Origin: Nostoc sp. UHCC 0302
GTDB lineage: Bacteria; Cyanobacteriota; Cyanobacteriia; Cyanobacteriales; Nostocaceae
NCBI RefSeq assembly: GCF_038096175.1
Contig: NZ_CP151099.1
Span: forward strand, 2,606,501 to 2,670,500
Direction: 5' to 3'
Length of the DNA stretch: 64,000 nucleotides
Shown here: positions 57,393 to 64,000 of the stretch, one piece after another
Layout: each line of letters opens with the position of its first letter
How positions within the stretch are numbered: the first letter of the stretch is position 1
Notes under the pieces: generated by a model
What the model saw: the letters and a program-made list of their open reading frames with translations, nothing else
What the model was told of the DNA's origin: nothing
Databases searched by the model: none
Made by a program: the position numbers and the translations under genes

Positions 57393-58191
57393 GGTCTAAC
57401 TGCCATTATTTAGGTACATAAATTTTTTAGCTCCAACCACTGAGGGAAAGAACATTAATGCTATACACATTCCTTCACCACAAGTAAGCTATTATACTTT
57501 TAAATTGCATATTTACTCATGAGGGTTGTCAAGAGTCTAAAGTCAAGGTGAAACTGGACTCTGGACTTCCTAGACGAAAATTTATGCAAGTTAAATGCAC
57601 GATAGTTTAACTGTAAACTTTCAAAGAAATTGAAAGTTCAAGCGGAGAAAGTCTTATATTACGCTTAGGCAACTGTATAAATAGTGCCTAATTACTAAGT
57701 AAAATTTCAATTTATGGGAAACTAATCAGATTAAGTTTTTAAATGACTCTACGGATAGTAACATGTACTCATCCAAGAATCAAGCAGCAAATATTAGTAA
57801 CAGCAATTATGTATTTTACTTAGTACATAGAAACTATCAATCTTCCGTAACTCTCATGAGAGAACAATAGGGTAAAATGCCGCAAACTCTTTTCTGTAAG
57901 AGCTTTTTGGAAAGAGAATCTGCATCAGCAATAAAATTTGTAGACAAGTACCTGAGCGTAAAGTTTCATGATTGTCTGCTAATTTTGTAGTAGTAGGTGT
58001 AATATCGAAATCATCATTACTACTCTTGTCATAAAAAGTTAAAAACGCTCAATGACAGAATTCAGAATTATATAATGGGCGGACTGCGAGCGCCATATCT
58101 ACTATCATGCATCTTATGCGGCTTATGCCTCTAAACTGTATTGTGTACTATATCTCTGTTTAAGCTAGAGGCTGTAACACAAATCCAGACT
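57393..58191. other. Long spacer, nothing recognised
   Basis: About 800 bp of AT-rich DNA between the disrupted secreted-protein gene and the amino-acid binding lipoprotein gene. I see no gene, tRNA or strong repeat. The right end should carry the promoter of the lipoprotein gene. Confidence 0.5.
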
Positions 58192-58989
58192 ATGACGGAA
58201 TTGCTTAAATTTAATTGGCGAAACCTATTTTTAGGCTTAGGCTGTTTACTATTGGTTATTGCTTGTAATAGTTATAATCCATCTGTAAATCCAAGTGCTA
58301 AAACTTGGAAAATCGCTACAGACCCTACCTTTGTTCCTTTTGAGTTTCAAACACCTCAAGGTAAAATACAAGGCTTTGATATTGATTTGATGAATGCGAT
58401 CGCCAAGGTATCTGGATTTGTAGTTCAGTTTGAAAGTATGCCCTTTGATGGCATGATTTCTACTTTGCAAGCCAAAAGAGTTGATGCAGCAATTAGTGGT
58501 ATTACAATCACTGCTGAACGCTTGAAAACAATTTCTTTTTCCCGTCCTTATTTTAAAGCAGGGCTGGCGATCGCAACTCGCAAAGACAACCAAGATATCA
58601 AAGACTTCAACAGTCTTAAAGGTAAAAAAATTGCTGTGCAGATTGGTTCAACTGGCGCAGACTTTGCTAAAACTATCCCTAATGCCAAAATTAGTACGTT
58701 TAATTCTGGGCCAGAATTTTTTCAAGACTTGCTCAATGGTAATGCTGATGCTGTAGTTAGCGATGCTTTTGCTACTTTATATGCAATTAAAAATGGCAAA
58801 ATCAACGGTATCAAAGTTGTGAGTGAGTTACTCACAGAGGAATACTACGGCATTGCTACACCTAAAGATTCTCTTCATCTGGATGCTATTAATCAAGGCA
58901 TAGCTACTTTGCTATCTAATGGCACTTACAAACAAATTTACCAAAAATGGTTTAATATAGAACCGCCAAAATTGCCAGAAAGTTTGTAA
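58192..58989 (+). CDS. Amino-acid ABC transporter binding lipoprotein
   Basis: A 265-residue periplasmic binding protein of the SBP_bac_3 group (polar or basic amino acids). The signal is MTELLKFNWRNLFLGLG with lipobox LLLVIAC, then KIATDPTFVPFEFQTPQGKIQGFDIDLMNAIAK, RVDAAISGITITAERLKTISFSRPY and GKKIAVQIGSTGADFAK. ATG 58192 fits the lipoprotein signal; an upstream frame to 58141 is poor. No permease or ATPase gene is adjacent, so the transporter partners lie elsewhere. Confidence 0.9.
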   Translation: MTELLKFNWRNLFLGLGCLLLVIACNSYNPSVNPSAKTWKIATDPTFVPFEFQTPQGKIQGFDIDLMNAIAKVSGFVVQFESMPFDGMISTLQAKRVDAAISGITITAERLKTISFSRPYFKAGLAIATRKDNQDIKDFNSLKGKKIAVQIGSTGADFAKTIPNAKISTFNSGPEFFQDLLNGNADAVVSDAFATLYAIKNGKINGIKVVSELLTEEYYGIATPKDSLHLDAINQGIATLLSNGTYKQIYQKWFNIEPPKLPESL

Positions 58990-59052
58990 TTTTAATAATT
59001 AATCGCTTTGGTATCATCAACAGCAGCTTAAAACATCCGCTACAATGATTTT

Positions 59053-59511
59053 TTAGGAAACTTTTTTCAGTTGCTCAATAGATATATCAGAGTCAATAAA
59101 TCGCAAATAATACACATCTGGATTACTCAGATTTTCCCATTCAGTATAGCCAATACACTGATCAAAATGTTTCAACATTAGTGTCATTAAATTGCCATGT
59201 GTAACTATAACGCTCGTGGTTGTTGACTGTTGTAATAATATCTCATCTAATACAGCGACTCCTCGCTTCATTGCAACGCGGCTCGATTCACCTCCCTCGA
59301 AAAAAATATCTAGATTGACAAATGTCTCAGCCAAGCGATCGCGCCAATCATCCAATGGTTGTGAACTCAGTACGCGCTCACTCAGTCTATTATCTGTTTC
59401 AATGTGCAACCCAAGTCGCTCTGCTAGAGGAACAATAGATTGATAGGCTCTTACGAAGGGATTAAAAACAATTCGCTCTACTTTCGCATCTTGCAACAAA
59501 TTTACTGGCAA
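59053..59511 (-). pseudogene. Histidine phosphatase, N-terminus missing
   Basis: A 152-residue frame with the back half of a phosphoglycerate-mutase-like histidine phosphatase: FNPFVRAYQSIVPLAERLG, a middle acidic segment FFEGGESSRVAMKRGVAVL, and the second catalytic His in VIVTHGNLMTLML. The first RHG motif is absent. The frame continues upstream to about 59600 without ATG or RHG (YFWRNEAYATNGT is in frame), so the 5-prime end is lost. It is probably inactive. Confidence 0.6.
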
Positions 59512-59609
59512 GGGTTTGGTCGAAACAAGCGTGCCATTCGTTGCATACGCCTCATTCCGCCAGAAATATGCGTAAATTATGAAATAGTGGAAAATGAAGA
59601 AGTACAGTA

Positions 59610-62600
59610 ATGGCTAAAAATTTTTCAAAATGGGGAAAATTTGTCCTGAAAATCGTTAACGCCAACACGCCTCAACTGCATCTTCTAGGGTCAATCCTGT
59701 TGTTGTATGTATCTTTGTATTCAGAAAGCGTCAACGCCTATCCCAAACTGACACCTTCAACCCCACCGCCTCAACTCCAAACCCAAACCAACACTCCAAA
59801 CAGCAACCGTGCTGCGGCTGAAAAAGCAGAAGCAGAAGCTAAAAAGTTAGACGTAAAAACGACACCCATTACCCAAGTCATTGCTAAATGGGAAGAAGCG
59901 CTAAAATATTGGCGTATAGCAAAAGACCTGAACAAAGAAGCCAAAACTCTCAATAAAATTGCTGGATTCTACTCGTTTCGGGGAGAATATGCCAAAGGTG
60001 TGGAATATGCCGAGAAAGCACTACCTATTTGTCAAGCTTTAAAAGAACGCAACTGTGAGGAAGGAGCTATTACCTTTCTTACCTGGAGCTATGATCGCTT
60101 GGGAGAATATCAAAAGGCGATCGATAACTCTCAACTTGCATCACGGGTTTCTGAAAATCCGAATTACCGACCTATTTCTTTAAGTCAAATTGGGCGTATT
60201 TACGGTATTGACTTAGGCGAAAAAAAGAAAGCACTTGAGTATTACAACAAAGCTTTGGAATACTGGAAAGAAAAAGGTGATGTAGTCAAACAATCTGAAA
60301 TACTTGAAAAAATTGCTGGTTTTTATATACACTTAGGTGAAATAAATAAAAGCGTTGAAATCTTCAAGCAAGCTAATACTTTCGATCCAGAATTTAAAAG
60401 AGATAGAAGTGTATCTAATTTGGAGTACGAATTGTTATCAGAATCCATATGTACAAATAAATTAGTATCATTAAAAAAAACTCCCCAAATTGAGCAACCA
60501 AAGAATTCGTCGAACCAATCAGAAACGGCTAATCTTAATGCAGCTACCTACAATCTGATCGAAAAATCGAAACGAGAAGCCCAACAGTTTGGTAAACAAG
60601 AAATTCTGAGTTTTCAAGCAGATAAGCTAGGATTTATTGGCGATCAATACGAAATCATCGGGGAGTATCCAAAAGCCCTGGAAGTTTATCAACAAGCACT
60701 AAAATTGATAAGAATTATGGGCGCTAAACCCAAGGAAGCAGAGACAATCACCGAGATTGCTAATATTCTAAATAAGCAAGGTAAAAAACAAGAAGCCATT
60801 AATTCCCTCAACCAAGCTTTAGACATTCAACGTCAGATTAAAACTCTTCCAGCAGAAGCAGATACTTTAAATACTCTTGGTAATGTTTACTTATCTTTAG
60901 GGGCGTATCCTGAGAGTTTAAATGCTTATAATAAAGCATTATTTTTATGGATAAATATTGGCGATCGCAGCAGTGAAATTAGTACTCTGTGGGATATTGG
61001 TTATATATATCGAAAGTTACAAAATTACCCACAAGCTCTGAACTATTATCAGCAAGCCTTGTCTACATCCCGAATAACGGGAAACTGTCACTATGAAGCC
61101 TTATCATTAGAGCTTATTAGTCCAACTTACCTCAATTCCGGAAATGATCAACAAGCAATTAGTTTTGCCAATCAGGCTCTAGATTTATCTCGTAATTTAG
61201 AGGTGATTGAGTTTAAATCAGCCATAGAAGCAAATATGCTGAATATCCACGCTCAAGTTGAGAGTAAACAAGGAAATTATTCCCAGGCTCTAGAAGACTC
61301 TCAAAAAGCCAGAAAATTGGCACGAGAAATAGGCGCTAGGGAGATAGAAGGTATAGCTTACACCCGAACGGCTGAAGCTTACGCCGCCTTCAAACAACCC
61401 CAAAAAGCCATCCAAGCTTATCAAGAACAACTTGCTCTTTATGCTCAAATGGGCTTAAGTACTGAACAAGCCCAAAGTCACTACAATATCGCCAAACTGC
61501 AACGCCAAAACAACCAATTACCAGAATCCCTCAGCGAAATAGATAAAGCAATCAAAATCATTGAAAACATCCGCAAAGAAGTCGCTAGTGAAGATTTAAA
61601 AACTTCTTTTTTCGCTACCGTACAAGATTATTATCAACTGAAAATCGACATTTTGATGGAACTGCACAAACAAGACCCATCAAAAGGATACAACACTCTT
61701 GCCCTCAACACCAGCGAACGCTCCCGCGCCCGCAGTCTGCTAGAACTCCTGACTGAAGCCCATGCAGATATCCGTAAAGGAGTAGATCCAAAACTCTTAG
61801 AAGAGGAACGTAGTCTACAACAACAAATTGATGCCAGAAGAAAAATCCGGATTGAACTCTTATCAAGTAAAAAACCCCCAGAGCAAGTAGATGAATTAAA
61901 TAAAGAAATTGAGGAACTTTCAGAGAAATATCAGCAAATCCTAGCTTCTATCCGCGCTAAAAGTCCGGGTTATGCAGCAATCACCCAACCCCAACCCCTG
62001 ACACTCGCAGAAATTCAATCCTTAGTTCTTGATGACAACACAATTCTTTTACAATATTCCCTTGGACAGGAACACAGTTATCTTTGGCTAGTGACAAAGA
62101 CGGGAATAAAAAGTTATGAATTACCCAAAGGTGAAGATATTGAAACGGTAGCTAAGAAGTTTGCTCAAAATATCAAAGGCGGCGGGGAATTATATTCACG
62201 AGGTGGAATTACAGTTCAACCTAGAAAAAATGCTGAAAATCCTGAAAAAGTTGCCACTAAATTAAGTCAAATGTTACTTCAGCCTGTAGCGGAGGAATTA
62301 GGAAATAAGCGATTGTTGATTGTGGGTGATGGAATTTTACAATATATACCCTTTGCAGCGTTGCCAAATCCAACATCAACAAAATTACAACCGTTGTTAG
62401 TAGAACATGAAATTGTGAATGCGCCTTCAGCTTCTACAATTGCGGTGGTGAGGAATGAAATTAAAAACCGCAATATTGCTGTAAAAAAATTAGCTGTGTT
62501 GGCAGACCCGGTATTTAGTAAAGATGATAATCGCTTAAAGCCAAGTGTAGCTCAAGGTGGTCAAAATAGAGGTAAAAATCCCAACTCTACTGAGTTAAAT

Positions 62601-63227
62601 GCTTTAGCAATGAAGCGTTATAGCTGTGATTCAAATCTTAGCTTTCCTCGCCTTGAAGGCACACATACAGAAGCCACAAATATTTTGAGTTTAGTTCCCA
62701 AATCATCAAGCAAATCAGCTTTTGATTTTGATGCTAATCGCACTACCGTAACGAATCCAGAAATGAGTCAATACCAAATTGTACACTTTGCAACTCACGG
62801 ATTTTTCGATACGAACAATCCTAAGTGTTCTAGTGTAGTGCTGTCTTTGGTAGATTCAAAAGGAAATGCTGAAGATGGTTTTCTTCAACTTCAAGATATT
62901 TTCAACCTCAACCTCCCAGCAGAATTAGTGGTGCTAAGCGCTTGTGAAACCGGACTTGGAGAACAAGTAAAAGGTGAAGGTTTGGTAGGATTGACAAGAG
63001 GATTTATGTATGCAGGTAGTCCACGAGTTGCTGTCAGTTTGTGGAGTGTAGACGATAAAGGAACAGCAGAATTAATGACAAAATTTTACACAAAAATGCT
63101 CAAAGATAATTTACGACCTGTAGCAGCGCTGAGGGCTGCACAATTAGAAATGTGGCGCAGTCCCAATCCCAATTATTCTCGGACTAATGTCTGGGCGGCT
63201 TTTACTTTACAAGGTGAGTGGCGATGA
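59610..63227 (+). CDS. TPR-CHAT protein
   Basis: A 1205-residue protein. An N-terminal hydrophobic segment (about 28-45, LLGSILLLYVSLYSESVNA) may be a signal or anchor, followed by about 15 TPR units (for example GEYPKALEVYQQALKLI and GAYPESLNAYNKALFLW, to about 680), a coiled linker, and a C-terminal CHAT protease-like domain with His1063 in VHFATHGFFD and Cys1112 in LSACETGLG. CHAT domains are caspase-like; TPR-CHAT proteins are caspase-like proteases, known from type III-E CRISPR-associated and other immune contexts. No such partner is adjacent here. Confidence 0.92.
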   Translation: MAKNFSKWGKFVLKIVNANTPQLHLLGSILLLYVSLYSESVNAYPKLTPSTPPPQLQTQTNTPNSNRAAAEKAEAEAKKLDVKTTPITQVIAKWEEALKYWRIAKDLNKEAKTLNKIAGFYSFRGEYAKGVEYAEKALPICQALKERNCEEGAITFLTWSYDRLGEYQKAIDNSQLASRVSENPNYRPISLSQIGRIYGIDLGEKKKALEYYNKALEYWKEKGDVVKQSEILEKIAGFYIHLGEINKSVEIFKQANTFDPEFKRDRSVSNLEYELLSESICTNKLVSLKKTPQIEQPKNSSNQSETANLNAATYNLIEKSKREAQQFGKQEILSFQADKLGFIGDQYEIIGEYPKALEVYQQALKLIRIMGAKPKEAETITEIANILNKQGKKQEAINSLNQALDIQRQIKTLPAEADTLNTLGNVYLSLGAYPESLNAYNKALFLWINIGDRSSEISTLWDIGYIYRKLQNYPQALNYYQQALSTSRITGNCHYEALSLELISPTYLNSGNDQQAISFANQALDLSRNLEVIEFKSAIEANMLNIHAQVESKQGNYSQALEDSQKARKLAREIGAREIEGIAYTRTAEAYAAFKQPQKAIQAYQEQLALYAQMGLSTEQAQSHYNIAKLQRQNNQLPESLSEIDKAIKIIENIRKEVASEDLKTSFFATVQDYYQLKIDILMELHKQDPSKGYNTLALNTSERSRARSLLELLTEAHADIRKGVDPKLLEEERSLQQQIDARRKIRIELLSSKKPPEQVDELNKEIEELSEKYQQILASIRAKSPGYAAITQPQPLTLAEIQSLVLDDNTILLQYSLGQEHSYLWLVTKTGIKSYELPKGEDIETVAKKFAQNIKGGGELYSRGGITVQPRKNAENPEKVATKLSQMLLQPVAEELGNKRLLIVGDGILQYIPFAALPNPTSTKLQPLLVEHEIVNAPSASTIAVVRNEIKNRNIAVKKLAVLADPVFSKDDNRLKPSVAQGGQNRGKNPNSTELNALAMKRYSCDSNLSFPRLEGTHTEATNILSLVPKSSSKSAFDFDANRTTVTNPEMSQYQIVHFATHGFFDTNNPKCSSVVLSLVDSKGNAEDGFLQLQDIFNLNLPAELVVLSACETGLGEQVKGEGLVGLTRGFMYAGSPRVAVSLWSVDDKGTAELMTKFYTKMLKDNLRPVAALRAAQLEMWRSPNPNYSRTNVWAAFTLQGEWR

Positions 63228-63266
63228 TGTGAGGTGATACTGCGAAGATTTGGAGCCGGGAAATAA

Positions 63267-63479
63267 ATGATACCGAAGGCACATCGTTGGGTTGGTGAGA
63301 TGGAAGAGATAGCAGCTACATTTGGTGCTGTTGGTTTAACAGAACGCACCTTTGAAGGAGCCGCAGATATTTATCGCTTTGTCAAAGACACATCCTTGGG
63401 TAAAGAAACTCCAGAAGAACGCCCTCGCGATCGCTCACTTACTGATATTATTGCTATCCTCTCTGAAGAAAACTCTTAA
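63267..63479 (+). pseudogene. C-terminal fragment of a DUF1932 NAD(P) oxidoreductase
   Basis: A 70-residue frame starting IPKAHRWVGEMEEIAATFGA and holding the DUF1932 signature KAHRWVGEMEEIA and GAADIYRFV, normally at the end of 3-hydroxyisobutyrate-dehydrogenase-like proteins. The NAD-binding part is missing. It is a remnant. Confidence 0.7.
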
Positions 63480-63580
63480 AGCGATCGCACTTGGTTTAAT
63501 TTTTTATCCTATGCTTAATTGTCAGCTTTTCACCTTTATGTCTTTGTAGTTCAAAAGTCAATTTTTTACAAGAAAGATGA

Positions 63581-63621
63581 GGGCAGCCGTGTGTGAGTTT
63601 CTCGACTTAAACGGACTGCCC
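63581..63621. terminator. Hairpin between convergent fragments
   Basis: Arms GGGCAGCCGT and ACGGACTGCCC pair with one bulged base around a 20-base loop. It lies between the DUF1932 fragment and the convergent acyltransferase gene. It could be a terminator or a dispersed palindrome. Confidence 0.4.
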
Positions 63622-63722
63622 CTACTAAGACACTAAGAAAAATACATCATTAATCCTTGCAGATTAATTAAAGATGGTTTCTAGTAATTATGATGGGATC
63701 TAGCATCCTAATTTGGTGTTTG

Positions 63723-64000
63723 CTACATTCCCAAGTATTTCTGCGAAACCTGAATCCCTAAAACTTTTCTAGCGGCAATTATCACAACACAGCATAAAGC
63801 TATCACTCCCCAAGAATTTATTAGTAATTGCGTGATCCAAAAGTTTTGTAAACCAATTTTGCTGGTTATTCTACTAAACAAATCAAGTACTGGTACATGA
63901 AATAGATATATCCCAAAAGAAAATTCCCCAAGAATAATTAAAGCTTTTGGCCAATTACCAATTTTTTTTCTTGTCCCCAAGAATAGTAGTATTAATAAAA
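63723..64000 (-). CDS. Acyltransferase 3-type membrane protein, partial
   Basis: The C-terminal end of an acyltransferase 3 (OafA/YrhL-like) protein. ILGEFSFGIYLFHVPVLDLF is the typical late helix, and a second hydrophobic helix follows. The frame is open to the window edge, so the gene starts beyond 64000. These proteins O-acylate sugars at the membrane. Confidence 0.8.
   Translation of the reverse strand, partial: LLILLFLGTRKKIGNWPKALIILGEFSFGIYLFHVPVLDLFSRITSKIGLQNFWITQLLINSWGVIALCCVVIIAARKVLGIQVSQKYLGM

Overview
The window is chromosomal DNA of a cyanobacterium, most likely a filamentous Nostocales member (Nostoc, Calothrix or Tolypothrix type). The sequence shows a psbA gene for photosystem II D1, a Ycf66-family gene, a DUF2555 gene beside coaBC, many HIP1 octamers (GCGATCGC) on both strands, and heptameric STRR-type tandem repeats (GGGGACT, GTTAGGA and ATTGACC units) between genes. 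These fit the Nostocales, but the genus cannot be fixed from this window.

Layout. 0.3-6 kb: aldo/keto reductase, PAP2 phosphatase, DUF2795 protein, a secreted protein and psbA. 6.5-13.1 kb: the most unusual locus, a co-directional set of a winged-helix protein, a P-loop ATPase, an 855-residue fusion (DEDD exonuclease, Cas4-like Fe-S nuclease, FtsK/HerA-type DNA pump) and a ParA-type ATPase without ParB. 13.2-19.8 kb: ileS, a HigBA-type toxin-antitoxin pair, a truncated SF2 helicase running into a headless antitoxin with a PIN toxin, and ycf66. 20-29.7 kb: gnd, a Ser/Thr kinase, a MazEF-type pair, a Rieske oxygenase, a YbjN protein, a lipoate-ligase-like protein, an HD phosphohydrolase, a four-copy tandem array of hairpin (probable small RNA) units, and purH. 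29.9-39.3 kb: an esterase, DUF2555 protein, coaBC, a site-2 protease, two glycoside-hydrolase-like proteins and secreted proteins. 39.4-45.2 kb: a frameshifted DUF4142 remnant, a PEP-CTERM protein, a GNAT remnant, a compact five-gene operon (methyltransferase, Bacteroidetes-like PdxJ, dicluster ferredoxin, HEAT protein, dual-specificity phosphatase), and a RelE-type toxin with an internal stop. 45.3-54.5 kb: mostly single metabolic genes, including a flavin-dependent group (flavin reductase, sulfone-monooxygenase-like LLM enzyme, AhpD-like protein). 54.7-64 kb: a filamentous-haemagglutinin-type gene broken by a 128-bp MITE-like insertion and a frameshift, an amino-acid binding lipoprotein, a large TPR-CHAT protein between two gene fragments, and a partial acyltransferase.

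The strongest candidates for new biology are the exonuclease/nuclease/translocase fusion operon and the tandem hairpin-RNA array, whose minus-strand transcript would carry a sequence complementary to the conserved core of the cyanobacterial sRNA Yfr1. The window also holds an unusually readable record of decay: a MITE with perfect 10-bp target duplications, two frameshifts, one nonsense codon and several truncated genes. Functions are read from motifs and family knowledge only; no database search was possible.
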